From: CAZZKE01 sp964655005
GTDB lineage: Bacteria; Pseudomonadota; Alphaproteobacteria; Rhodospirillales; JABHCV01
Length of the DNA: 26,199 nucleotides
Assembly (NCBI GenBank): GCA_964655005.1
Contig: CAZZKE010000041.1
Coordinates: 1-26,199, forward strand
Reading direction: 5' to 3'
Part shown: positions 8,043 to 17,784 of the stretch, one piece after another
Numbering within the stretch: the first letter of the stretch is position 1
Layout of the letters: each line of letters starts with the position of its first letter
Program-made: the position numbers and the translations under genes
Notes under the pieces: model-generated
What the model was told of the DNA's origin: nothing
The model's input: only the letters and a program-made list of their open reading frames with translations
Database searches by the model: none

Positions 8043-8960
8043 ATGAAAAAAATTCTGCTTACCGTCATCGTCGCCTTCATCGTGACCGTTTCCGGCGACG
8101 CCTTCGCGGCGGCGAAGTACAAGCCATTCATCCTGGCATCGAAACAGCCGGGCGATTTGGCCGCCGTCACCGCCCGGGTAACGGGCAAACTGACCGACGC
8201 CGGATTTGACATCGCCGGGACCTATAGCCCCTATCCCGCCGTCAATTTGATTATTGTCACCAATGACGCCCTGAAACGGGTCGCCGCAAAATCGGAAAAG
8301 GGTGGTTTCGGCGCGGCGCAACGGGTATCGATAACCGACCGTGACGGCGAGATTCAGGTCGCCTATACCAATCCGCGCTACATGGCAGGGGTCTACCGCA
8401 TGGCCGGCGATTTGGGATTCGTCGCCGATGCGCTGGAAAACGCCCTGGGTAAAATCCGGCAGTACGGCATGGCCGACGCCATGGACGACAATGACTTGCG
8501 CGGTTATCACTACATGATCGGCATGGAATATTTCGACGACTTGCACCAGTTGTCCCGCTACAAGACCCATCAGGACGCGGTCGCCGGCGTCGAAAAGGCG
8601 CTGGCGGCGGGGAAGATGGGCATTACCAAAGTCTATCGCATCGATATCCCCGGCAAGGATGAAGTGGTGTTCGGGGTCGCCATGAACGGCGCGAAGGGCG
8701 GCGGCAAGATGCAGGACGACGCCTATCTGATGAGTGAAATCGACTTCAGGGAGATCCGTTCGTCGGCCCACCTGCCTTACGAGATACTGGTCAGCGGGCA
8801 CCGCGTTCAGGCCCTGTCGGCGCGCTTCCGCATCGCTATCGATTTCCCCGATTTGTCGATGATGGGGGACAACAGCTTTATGAACATCATGGACAGTCCC
8901 GACGCCATCAAGACGGCCTTAACGGCGGCGGCTGGCGATCATTGGGAAAAACTGGAGTAA
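8043..8960 (+). CDS. Exported protein of unknown function, two DUF302-like halves
   Basis: The 305-residue product starts at the ATG at 8043, which has the ribosome site GGGGA seven bases upstream. A longer in-frame start at 8001 would put a non-signal stretch before the signal peptide and is rejected. Residues 1-22 form a Sec signal peptide (MKKILLTVIVAFIVTVSG, then DAFA before cleavage), so the mature protein is probably periplasmic. It contains no cysteine. The first half (AGFDIAGTYSPYP, then GEIQVAYTNPRYMAGVYRM) resembles DUF302 domains. The second half (about 185-300) starts with a similar helix-strand pattern (GVEKALAAGKMGITKVYRID), suggesting an internal duplication. I do not recognise a named family with certainty. 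It is followed six bases later by a methyltransferase gene. Confidence 0.8.
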   Translation: MKKILLTVIVAFIVTVSGDAFAAAKYKPFILASKQPGDLAAVTARVTGKLTDAGFDIAGTYSPYPAVNLIIVTNDALKRVAAKSEKGGFGAAQRVSITDRDGEIQVAYTNPRYMAGVYRMAGDLGFVADALENALGKIRQYGMADAMDDNDLRGYHYMIGMEYFDDLHQLSRYKTHQDAVAGVEKALAAGKMGITKVYRIDIPGKDEVVFGVAMNGAKGGGKMQDDAYLMSEIDFREIRSSAHLPYEILVSGHRVQALSARFRIAIDFPDLSMMGDNSFMNIMDSPDAIKTALTAAAGDHWEKLE

Positions 8961-8966
8961 ACAAAA

Positions 8967-9587
8967 ATGTCCGATGAACAAAAACAGTTCTGGAATCAAC
9001 GATTCACCAGCGCCGGCGACGGCTACCTGTTTGGCGCCGAACCAAACGGCTTTCTGGTATCGCAAAAGGATTTACTGAAACCGGGCATGAAAGCGCTATC
9101 GGTAGCCGATGGCGAGGGTCGCAACGGCGTCTTCATGGCCTCGCTGGGGGTCGATGTTTTATCCATCGATTTTTCCCCGGTGGCGTTGCAGAAAGCCGGC
9201 AAACTGGCCGAAAGCAAGGGCCTGAGCATCGAAACGCGCGAGGCCGACCTGTATAACTGGGAATGGCCGGAGGCCGCCTTTGACATGGTCGCCGCCATCT
9301 TTATCCAGTTTTCATCGGCCGCCGAACGTCCCGGCGTGTTCGCCAACATCCAGCGCGCCCTGAAACCCGGCGGCCTGCTGCTGTTGCAGGGCTACCGGCC
9401 CGAACAACTGGAATACGGAACCGGCGGACCGCCGGCCGCCGAAAACATGTATACCGAGGAAATCCTGCGCCAGGGGTTCGGCGGGATGGAGATCACCCAC
9501 CTGCTGAGCCACGATGACCGGGTCAGCGAAGGGGACGGCCACAGCGGCATGTCGGCGCTGATCGACATGGTCGCCCGGAAACGCTAG
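8967..9587 (+). CDS. Class I SAM-dependent methyltransferase (TehB/TPMT-like)
   Basis: This 206-residue cytoplasmic enzyme should transfer a methyl group from S-adenosylmethionine to an unknown small substrate. Motif I is ALSVADGEGRNGVFMASLG (about residues 43-61), followed by the acidic strand end VLSIDFSP, the ADLYNWEWPEAAFDMV segment (motif II) and ALKPGGLLLLQGY (motif III). The opening FWNQRFTSAGDGYLFGAEPN resembles thiopurine/tellurite (TehB-like) methyltransferases. The ATG is nine bases after GGAG, which overlaps the stop of the exported-protein gene, so the two are probably co-translated. Its TAG stop lies in a CTAG shared with the convergent STAS-like gene. The substrate cannot be inferred. 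Confidence 0.88.
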   Translation: MSDEQKQFWNQRFTSAGDGYLFGAEPNGFLVSQKDLLKPGMKALSVADGEGRNGVFMASLGVDVLSIDFSPVALQKAGKLAESKGLSIETREADLYNWEWPEAAFDMVAAIFIQFSSAAERPGVFANIQRALKPGGLLLLQGYRPEQLEYGTGGPPAAENMYTEEILRQGFGGMEITHLLSHDDRVSEGDGHSGMSALIDMVARKR

Positions 9588-9958
9588 GGCATTTCCGGGT
9601 CGGCAGACCTGATCCAGGCCCAGGCCCGGTCCCGTTGGGCCAGGTCGAAATAGCGAACCTCGCCACCCATCAGCACATTGGAGGTTTTCGCCGCCATTTT
9701 TTCCCAGCCCTTGTCACCGACCAGGGCGATTTTCCTGAAATGGTGCCAGTGGGTCATGCCGAAGGTGAAATCGTCCCAGGCGGCGTGCAGGTCCCAGCCT
9801 TCGAAGCCTTCCAGATCGACCAGCAGGTTGATTTGCCGGTGTACTTTTATGCGGCCTTCCAGCTCTGGCAGAAACGCCTGATAATCGGCGTCTGTCAGTT
9901 TGCCCCGCGCATGGACCCCAACGTTTTTGCCCTCGCTGCCGGGCAGCATTCGAAACAT
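9584..9958 (-). CDS. SpoIIAA-like / STAS-type small protein
   Basis: This 124-residue protein fits the SpoIIAA-like family (STAS/SEC14-type fold): GKLTDADYQAFLPELEGRI, then INLLVDLEGFEGWDLHAAWDD, then FRKIALVGDKGWEKMAA and a C-terminal AWAWIRSADPE. The family is structurally related to anti-sigma antagonists and lipid-binding domains, but no general biochemical role is established. It has a good ribosome site (AAGGAG, eight bases from the ATG) and begins 30 bp after lpd on the same strand, so it may be the last gene of the TCA operon. Its stop is embedded in a CTAG shared with the convergent methyltransferase gene, leaving no room for an ordinary terminator between them. The family is fairly sure; the role is unknown. 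Confidence 0.82.
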   Translation of the reverse strand: MFRMLPGSEGKNVGVHARGKLTDADYQAFLPELEGRIKVHRQINLLVDLEGFEGWDLHAAWDDFTFGMTHWHHFRKIALVGDKGWEKMAAKTSNVLMGGEVRYFDLAQRDRAWAWIRSADPEMP

Positions 9959-9988
9959 CCAACCTGCTCCTTCATACTTCCCCCATAG

Positions 9989-11395
9989 CTACATATGGAT
10001 TGCCCGGCCGGCGACTGCAAGGGCGGCTTCCTTGACCGCTTCGCTTAGGGACGGATGGGCGTGGCAGGTGCGCGCGATATCTTCCGCCGAACCGCCGAAT
10101 TCCATCACCGCCACCGCCTCGGCGATTAATTCGCCGGCCGCCGGGCCGATAATATGCACGCCCAGCACCCGGTCGCTCGCGGCGTCGGCCAAAATCTTGA
10201 CGAAGCCTTCCTGATCGGCGTTGGCCCGCGCCCTGGAATTGGCGCTGAACGGGAACTTGCCGACATTGTAGGCGGTGCCATTTTCCTTGAGTTGCTCTTC
10301 CGTCTTGCCGACGCTCGCCACTTCCGGCCAAGTGTAAACGACGCCGGGAATCGTATCATAATCCACATGCCCGGCCTGGCCGGCGATAAGTTCGGCCAGG
10401 GCGACGCCTTCTTCCTCTGCCTTATGGGCCAGCATCGGCCCGCCGATGACGTCGCCGATGGCGAAAATACCGGGTATGTTGGTCTGAAAATCGGCGCCGA
10501 CCTGAATAAAGCCGTGCCGGTCGGTTTCGACTCCCGCCTTTTCCAGGCCCAGGCCCTCGCTGTAGGGCCGCCTGCCAATGGCTACCAGGACCACATCGGC
10601 CTTGATCTTTTCCGCCTGGCCGCCGTCGCGCGGCTCGATTTCCAGCGTGACATTGCCCTTGTTCGCCTTGGCCGCCGTTACCTTGGATTTAAGCATGAAT
10701 TTGACACCCTGTTTTTTCAGGGTCCGGGTCATCTGCTTGACAATATCGCCGTCCATGCCGGGCAGGATGGCGTCCAGGAATTCAACCACCGTGACCTCGG
10801 CTCCCAGCCTGCGCCAGACCGAGCCCAGTTCCAGCCCGATGACCCCGCCGCCGACCACCACCATGGTTTTTGGCACCGCCGCCAGGGCCAGCGCGCCGGT
10901 GGAACTGACAATCCTTTTTTCGTCGATTGCGACACCGGCCAGGGGGGCGACATCGGAACCGGTGGCGATGATAATATTTTCCGTCTTTAATTTCCGGCTT
11001 TCGCCTTTGGCCGGAGTCACCTCTACGGTATCGGCTGCCGTAATCACACCGACGCCGAGCAGATAATCGATCTTGTTTTTCTTGAACAGGAATTCAATGC
11101 CCTTGGTCAGGTCATCGACCACCTTGTCCTTGCGCCCCATCATGGTTTTCAGGTTCAGCCCGATTTTACCGGTAGTGACGCCATGGGCGGCCAGTTCATG
11201 GCCGGCCTGTTCGAAATGGTGGGACGACTGCAACAGCGCCTTGGACGGGATGCAGCCGACATTAAGGCAGGTGCCGCCCAGGCTGCCGCGTTTTTCGACA
11301 CAGGCCACTTTCAGGCCCAGTTGCGCCGCCCGGATCGCCGCGACGTAACCGCCGGGGCCGCCGCCGATGATGATGACGTCATAGGATTCACTCAT
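9989..11395 (-). CDS. lpdA: Dihydrolipoyl dehydrogenase (E3)
   Basis: E3 reoxidises the dihydrolipoyl arm of the 2-oxoglutarate dehydrogenase complex, passing electrons through FAD to NAD+. It is 468 residues, the typical length. The FAD-binding GGGPGG motif is at 11-16, the redox disulfide Cys43/Cys48 lies in GGTCLNVGCIPSK, the second Rossmann motif is VVGGGVIGLELGSVW, and the FAD motif is IPGIFAIGDVIGGPMLAHKAEEEG. The C-terminal catalytic pair is His447 and Glu452 (HAHPSLSEAV). Its ATG follows sucB by 12 bp with the ribosome site AAGGA. The position suggests it serves the 2-oxoglutarate complex, although a shared E3 for other complexes is possible. Confidence 0.98.
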   Translation of the reverse strand: MSESYDVIIIGGGPGGYVAAIRAAQLGLKVACVEKRGSLGGTCLNVGCIPSKALLQSSHHFEQAGHELAAHGVTTGKIGLNLKTMMGRKDKVVDDLTKGIEFLFKKNKIDYLLGVGVITAADTVEVTPAKGESRKLKTENIIIATGSDVAPLAGVAIDEKRIVSSTGALALAAVPKTMVVVGGGVIGLELGSVWRRLGAEVTVVEFLDAILPGMDGDIVKQMTRTLKKQGVKFMLKSKVTAAKANKGNVTLEIEPRDGGQAEKIKADVVLVAIGRRPYSEGLGLEKAGVETDRHGFIQVGADFQTNIPGIFAIGDVIGGPMLAHKAEEEGVALAELIAGQAGHVDYDTIPGVVYTWPEVASVGKTEEQLKENGTAYNVGKFPFSANSRARANADQEGFVKILADAASDRVLGVHIIGPAAGELIAEAVAVMEFGGSAEDIARTCHAHPSLSEAVKEAALAVAGRAIHM

Positions 11396-11407
11396 TGCGC
11401 TTTCCTT

Positions 11408-12688
11408 TTATGTATCCAGCATGATCCGCTGCGGGTCTTCGATGCATTCCTTGACCCGAACCAGAAACGACACCGCCTCGCGGCCATCGACGATGCGGTG
11501 ATCGTAACTCAGCGCCAGATACATCATCGGGCGGGCGGCAATCGAGCCATCGGCCATGACCATCGGCCGCTGCTGGATCTTGTGCATGCCCAGAATGCCC
11601 GACTGCGGCGGGTTGAGGATCGGCGTCGACTGCAACGAGCCGAAAATACCGCCGTTGGTGACGGTGAAGGTGCCGCCCTGCATTTCATCCAGGGTCAGCT
11701 TGCCTTCCCTGGCCCGGCGGCCGTAGTCGGCGATGGTTCCTTCGATAGCGGCGAAACTCAACGAGTCCGCATCGCGGACCACCGGCACCACCAGGCCGCT
11801 TGGCGAGCCGACGGCGACGCCGATATCGTAATAGTTCTTGTAAATAATATCATCGCCGCTGATTTCCGCGTTGATCGCCGGAAATTCCCTGAGACCGACG
11901 ACACAGGCCTTGATGAACAGCGACATGAAGCCGACCTTGACGCCGTGCTTCTTCTCGAAAATTTCCTTGTACTTGGCCCGAAGCGCCATCACCTCGGTCA
12001 TATCGACTTCGTTAAAGGTGGTCAGCATGGCGGCGTTATTCTGGGCTTCCTTCAGGCGCCGGGCGACCATCTTGCGCAGACGGGTCATCTTGACCCGTTC
12101 CTCGCGCGGGCCGATCGGCCGGGTCGGATACTGATCGACCGACGGCGCCGGGGCTGCGGCGGCAGTGGCGGCGACCGGGGCCGGGGCCGGGGTCGGGGTT
12201 GCCGGGATGGCGGCGTTTTCGATAAAGGCCAGTACATCGCCCTTGACCAGGCGACCGTCCTTGCCGGTGGCCGGGATGGCGGCGGCGTCCAGGTTATTTT
12301 CCTCGACCAGCTTGCGCACCGCCGGCGACAGTTTTTGCGAAACGGCAGCAGGCGCCGCCATCGCCGCGGCGGGGGCCGCCGCCGGTTCCGGCGCGGGTGC
12401 GGGTGCGGGCTCCGGTGCGGCGGCCGGTTTGGTTTTGGCGGCGCCCGCCGCGCCTTCTTCGATCATACACAGCAACGCGCCGACCTCGACCTCGCTGCCT
12501 TCGGGGGCGGAAATATCGCCCATGGCCCCGGCTACCGGGGCGTTGACTTCCAGCGTTACCTTGTCGGTTTCAAGTTCGACCACGGCTTCGTCGAGCCCGA
12601 CCGCCTCGCCCGGTTGTTTCATCCATTTCGCAACCGTCGCCTCGGTTACCGATTCGCCAAGCGTGGGCACCTTTAATTCCGTCGCCAT
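11408..12688 (-). CDS. sucB: Dihydrolipoyllysine succinyltransferase (E2 of 2-oxoglutarate dehydrogenase)
   Basis: E2 carries the lipoyl arm and transfers the succinyl group to CoA, forming the core of the complex. It is 426 residues. The lipoyl domain occupies residues 1-78, with the lipoylated Lys43 in ELETDKVTLEV. A long Ala/Pro linker (about 80-115) leads to the peripheral subunit-binding domain (SPAVRKLVEENNLDAAAI, about 121-157), and a second Ala/Pro linker (about 160-185) leads to the catalytic domain. The active site is DHRIVDG with His397 and Asp401. The linkers are encoded by GC-rich low-complexity DNA near 12150-12215 and 12355-12435. It starts 10 bp after sucA with a GAGGA ribosome site. 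Confidence 0.98.
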   Translation of the reverse strand: MATELKVPTLGESVTEATVAKWMKQPGEAVGLDEAVVELETDKVTLEVNAPVAGAMGDISAPEGSEVEVGALLCMIEEGAAGAAKTKPAAAPEPAPAPAPEPAAAPAAAMAAPAAVSQKLSPAVRKLVEENNLDAAAIPATGKDGRLVKGDVLAFIENAAIPATPTPAPAPVAATAAAAPAPSVDQYPTRPIGPREERVKMTRLRKMVARRLKEAQNNAAMLTTFNEVDMTEVMALRAKYKEIFEKKHGVKVGFMSLFIKACVVGLREFPAINAEISGDDIIYKNYYDIGVAVGSPSGLVVPVVRDADSLSFAAIEGTIADYGRRAREGKLTLDEMQGGTFTVTNGGIFGSLQSTPILNPPQSGILGMHKIQQRPMVMADGSIAARPMMYLALSYDHRIVDGREAVSFLVRVKECIEDPQRIMLDT

Positions 12689-12698
12689 ATTATCCTCG

Positions 12699-15680
12699 TT
12701 ACTTCCAGGTGTGGGGTTGTGGAATGTCCTGCAAAGGGGTCTTCAGGGCCTGTTCAACCAGCAATTTCTGTTCCTCGACGTGGACCTTGGCGTAGCCGGT
12801 GGCCGGCGCCGCCGCCGCCTGGCGCGCGATCAGCCAGGGCCGGGTATTGTTGCCGCCGATTATATCGAACATGGTCTGCAATCGGGGATACAGGAAGGTC
12901 CACGCGCCCATGTTCGACGGTTCTTCCTGGCACCACACGACTTCGGCGTTGGGATAGCGGTTTATTTGCTGGAAGATCGATTTGCGCGGCCAGGGGTAGA
13001 GCTGTTCGACGCGAACGATGGCGACATCGTCGATGCCGGCGTCGCGGCGTCCTTGCAGCAGGTCGTAATAAACCTTTCCCGAACACAGGACGATTCGCCT
13101 GACGTCCTTGTCCAGCACCAGTTTATCGGTTTCCGGCAGGATCCGGCGGAAACGGGTTTCCGGACCCATTTCACCCAGTTCCGAAACCACCAGCTTGTGG
13201 CGCAGCAGGGATTTCGGCGACATCACGATCAACGGCTTGCGGAAGTTGCGCCGCATCTGCCGCCGCAGCACATGAAAGTAATTGGCCGGCGAGGTGATGT
13301 TGACGACCTGCATATTGTCTTCGGCGCACAACTGCAAAAAGCGCTCGGGCCGGGCCGAGGAATGTTCCGGCCCCTGACCTTCGAGCCCATGCGGCAGCAA
13401 CATGCAGACCGCCGACATTCTAAGCCACTTGGTTTCGCCGGAAGCGATAAACTGATCGATGATAACCTGGGCGCCGTTAGCGAAATCGCCGAACTGGGCT
13501 TCCCACAGAACCAGGGTGTGCGGGTCGGCCAGGGAAAATCCATATTCGAAGCCCAGCACCCCGGCTTCCGATAGCGGGCTGTCCATAACTTCGAAGTCGG
13601 CCTGATCGTCACGAATACAACTTAGCGGAAAATAGCGTTCTTCGTTGGTCTGATCGACCAGCACACAGTGCCGGTGGGAAAATGTACCGCGCCCGGAATC
13701 CTGCCCCGACAGGCGCACCCCGGTACCTTCAACCAGCAATGTGCCGAAGGCCAGCGCCTCGGCCATGGCCCAGTCTATGGCCGAACCGGACTCGATCATC
13801 CGGCGCTTGGCGTCAAGCTGGCGCAGGATTTTCTTGTTGATGTCGAAACTTTCCGGCGGTCGGGAGATCGCCATGCCGACTTCGCGCAGCAGACGCATCG
13901 GCACGGAGGTATCCTCGTCGTGCATTTCCTCGTCGTCGGCAAGCTGGTCAAGGCCGCTCCATTGACCTTCCAGCCAGTCGGCCTTGTTGGGTTTATAGGA
14001 ATGGGCGGCGCCGAAATCCGCTTCCAGTTTGGCATGGAATTCATCGACCACATGCTTCACTTCTTCTTCGCTGAAAACGTTTTCCGAAATCAGCTTGCGG
14101 GCGTAAATCGCCACCGTCGTCGGATGTTTTTTGATCGCCTTGTACATGATCGGCTGGGTGAACATGGGTTCGTCACCTTCGTTATGGCCATGACGGCGAT
14201 AACAGAACATGTCGATGACCACGTCGCGACCGAATTCCTGGCGGAATTCCGCGGCGATGCGCGCCACATGAACGACCGCTTCCGGATCGTCCCCGTTAAC
14301 GTGGAATATGGGGGCCTGGATGCCCTTGGCGATATCGGACGGATAGGGCGACGAGCGCGACTTGGTCGGCGCCGTGGTGAAACCTATCTGGTTATTGACG
14401 ATGAAATGGATGGTGCCGCCGGTGCGATAGCCGCGAAGCTGCGATAAATCGAGCGCTTCCGGCACCAGACCCTGACCGGCGAAAGCCGCGTCGCCGTGCA
14501 TCAAAAGCCCCATGATCGATCTTCGCGCTTCGTCCTTCGCCATGTGCTGCTTGGCCCGGACCTTGCCCAGGACAACCGTGTTGACCGCTTCCAGATGCGA
14601 CGGATTGGCGGTCAGCGACAGGTGAATGCGGTTGCCGTCGAAAACCCGGTCGGACGAGGTGCCAAGATGATACTTGACATCGCCCGAACCCATGATGTCG
14701 TCGGGCCGGGACGATATCCCCTGAAATTCGGAAAACATCGCCACATAGGGCTTGTTCATAATACTGGCGAGCACGTTCAGGCGGCCCCGGTGCGGCATCC
14801 CCAGCACCACTTCTCTAACTCCCAACTGGCCGCCGCGCTTGATAATCTGCTCCAGCGCGGCGATCAGGCTTTCGCCGCCATCCAGGCCGAAACGCTTGGT
14901 CCCGGTATATTTCTTGTCGAGGAACTTCTCGAAACCTTCGGCCTCGACCAGGCGCTGGAAGATGAAGCGCTTGCCCTTGTAGGTGAACTGCGTCTGGTTG
15001 CGGATGCTTTCGATGCGGCGCTGAATCCAGGCCCGTTCGTCCGGTTCCTGAATGTGCATGAATTCGACGCCGATGGAACCGCAATAGGTTTCCTTGAGCA
15101 CCGTGATAATTTCCCGCAACGTCGCGGTTTCCATGCCCAGCACGTTGTTGATGAAGATCGGGCGGTCCATATCGGCTTCGGTAAAGCCATAGGTCCTGGG
15201 ATCCAGTTCCGGATGGTGGGCGTTGCCTTCCAGCCCCAGCGGGTCGAAATTGGCTATCAGGTGGCCACGCACCCGGTAGACCCGGATCATCATCAGGGCG
15301 CTGATCGAATCCATGGTCGCCTGGCGAATATGCTGGGCCCGGGCCTGTCCCGCCAGGCCGTGCGCCATGGTCGGCAGGCCGGCCCCCATCATATCAACCG
15401 GCGACGGGGCGGCGCCGTAGCCGCCGGACTGGGGCCCGTGGCGCACCGTCACGTCTTCCGCCGTCTGGCCACCGTTTGCGCCGATCACCGCAGAAGTCGA
15501 GGCGGCCCAACTGGCGCCATTCAGATCGCCCAGGATATCCCGCGCTTCGTCGTCCAGGTCCTTGAAAAAGTCGGCCCAGGTGGCGTCGACCGAATTCGGA
15601 TCGTCGCGAAAACGGGCGAACACTTCGGCGACGTAGGTGGCGTTGGTCGCCGAAAGAAAGGTATCGGATGACGAGGCCAT
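12699..15680 (-). CDS. sucA: 2-oxoglutarate dehydrogenase E1 component
   Basis: E1 is the thiamine-diphosphate enzyme that decarboxylates 2-oxoglutarate and loads the succinyl group on E2. It is 993 residues, slightly longer than the E. coli enzyme (933). The N-terminal segment (NATYVAEVFARFRDDPNSV) matches the short region that binds the rest of the complex. The HGDAAFAGQG and YRTGGTIHFIVNNQIGFTT segments and the thiamine-binding region around VNGDDPEAVVHVARIAAEF (about residue 460) are all present, as are CYRRHGHNEGDEP and the C-terminal WCQEEPSNMGAW. It lies 25 bp after sucD with AAGGA about ten bases before the ATG. Nothing is missing. Confidence 0.98.
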   Translation of the reverse strand: MASSSDTFLSATNATYVAEVFARFRDDPNSVDATWADFFKDLDDEARDILGDLNGASWAASTSAVIGANGGQTAEDVTVRHGPQSGGYGAAPSPVDMMGAGLPTMAHGLAGQARAQHIRQATMDSISALMMIRVYRVRGHLIANFDPLGLEGNAHHPELDPRTYGFTEADMDRPIFINNVLGMETATLREIITVLKETYCGSIGVEFMHIQEPDERAWIQRRIESIRNQTQFTYKGKRFIFQRLVEAEGFEKFLDKKYTGTKRFGLDGGESLIAALEQIIKRGGQLGVREVVLGMPHRGRLNVLASIMNKPYVAMFSEFQGISSRPDDIMGSGDVKYHLGTSSDRVFDGNRIHLSLTANPSHLEAVNTVVLGKVRAKQHMAKDEARRSIMGLLMHGDAAFAGQGLVPEALDLSQLRGYRTGGTIHFIVNNQIGFTTAPTKSRSSPYPSDIAKGIQAPIFHVNGDDPEAVVHVARIAAEFRQEFGRDVVIDMFCYRRHGHNEGDEPMFTQPIMYKAIKKHPTTVAIYARKLISENVFSEEEVKHVVDEFHAKLEADFGAAHSYKPNKADWLEGQWSGLDQLADDEEMHDEDTSVPMRLLREVGMAISRPPESFDINKKILRQLDAKRRMIESGSAIDWAMAEALAFGTLLVEGTGVRLSGQDSGRGTFSHRHCVLVDQTNEERYFPLSCIRDDQADFEVMDSPLSEAGVLGFEYGFSLADPHTLVLWEAQFGDFANGAQVIIDQFIASGETKWLRMSAVCMLLPHGLEGQGPEHSSARPERFLQLCAEDNMQVVNITSPANYFHVLRRQMRRNFRKPLIVMSPKSLLRHKLVVSELGEMGPETRFRRILPETDKLVLDKDVRRIVLCSGKVYYDLLQGRRDAGIDDVAIVRVEQLYPWPRKSIFQQINRYPNAEVVWCQEEPSNMGAWTFLYPRLQTMFDIIGGNNTRPWLIARQAAAAPATGYAKVHVEEQKLLVEQALKTPLQDIPQPHTWK

Positions 15681-15705
15681 TTTTCGTCCGTCCTTGTCCG
15701 TTGAA

Positions 15706-16581
15706 TTATCCGCTGAAAACTCCCAGCATGGTGCTGCCGATGGCGGCGGGCGATTCGGCGACGTGAATTCCGGCGCTTTTCAGGGCTTCTATCTTATCCC
15801 CGGCGCCGCCCTTGCCGCCCGATATGATGGCCCCGGCGTGGCCCATGCGGCGGCCCGGCGGCGCCGTCACACCGGCGATAAAGCTGACCACCGGCTTGGT
15901 AGTTTTCGATTGCCTGATAAAATCGGCGGCCTGTTCTTCGGCGTCGCCGCCGATTTCACCGATCATCACGATCGCTTCGGTTTCGTCATCGCCCAGGAAC
16001 ATCTCCAGGCAATCGACGAAATTGGTGCCATTGACCGGATCGCCGCCGATGCCGATGCAGGTGGTCTGCCCCAGACCCGCCGCCGTGGTCTGGGCCACGG
16101 CTTCGTAGGTCAGGGTGCCCGAACGCGAAACGATGCCGACCTTGCCACGGGTGTGGATATGGCCCGGCATGATGCCGATCTTGCATTCGCCGGGGGTGAT
16201 TACACCCGGACAGTTGGGCCCGACCAAACGGGTCGCCGAACCTTCCAGGGCGCGCTTGACACGGACCATGTCGAGCACCGGAATGCCTTCGGTGATGCAA
16301 ACTACCAGCGGCAATTCGGCGTCGATAGCTTCCAGAATGGCGTCGGCGGCGAACGGCGGCGGCACGTATATAACCGTCGCGTTGGCCCCGGTTTTTTCGA
16401 CCGCCATAGCGACGGTATCGAACACCGGCAGGTCAAGATGGCTGGCCCCGCCCTTGCCCGGCGTTACCCCGCCGACCATGTCGGTGCCATAGGCGATCGC
16501 CTGTTCGGAATGGAATGTGCCCTGGGCTCCGGTGAAACCCTGGCAAATGACTTTGGTATCGGATCCGATGAGAACGGCCAT
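15706..16581 (-). CDS. sucD: Succinyl-CoA synthetase subunit alpha
   Basis: With SucC this enzyme interconverts succinyl-CoA, ADP or GDP and phosphate with succinate, CoA and nucleoside triphosphate. It is 291 residues, the normal length. The N-terminal CoA-binding Rossmann domain includes GFTGAQGTFHSEQAI and GGVTPGKGG. The ligase domain contains GPNCPGVITPGECKIGIMPG, and the phosphohistidine is His248 in GRRMGHAGAI. The ATG is nine bases after the sucC stop; the nearest strong ribosome-site-like sequence, AAGGAG, is about 15 bases upstream inside the end of sucC. Identification is secure. Confidence 0.98.
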   Translation of the reverse strand: MAVLIGSDTKVICQGFTGAQGTFHSEQAIAYGTDMVGGVTPGKGGASHLDLPVFDTVAMAVEKTGANATVIYVPPPFAADAILEAIDAELPLVVCITEGIPVLDMVRVKRALEGSATRLVGPNCPGVITPGECKIGIMPGHIHTRGKVGIVSRSGTLTYEAVAQTTAAGLGQTTCIGIGGDPVNGTNFVDCLEMFLGDDETEAIVMIGEIGGDAEEQAADFIRQSKTTKPVVSFIAGVTAPPGRRMGHAGAIISGGKGGAGDKIEALKSAGIHVAESPAAIGSTMLGVFSG

Positions 16582-16590
16582 GATGTTTCT

Positions 16591-17780
<1,190 letters not shown>

Positions 17781-17784
<4 letters not shown>

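Noticed and set aside
12150..12435. GC-rich low-complexity stretches in sucB as possible inserted repeats
   Set aside because: They encode the Ala/Pro interdomain linkers that are normal in E2 proteins.
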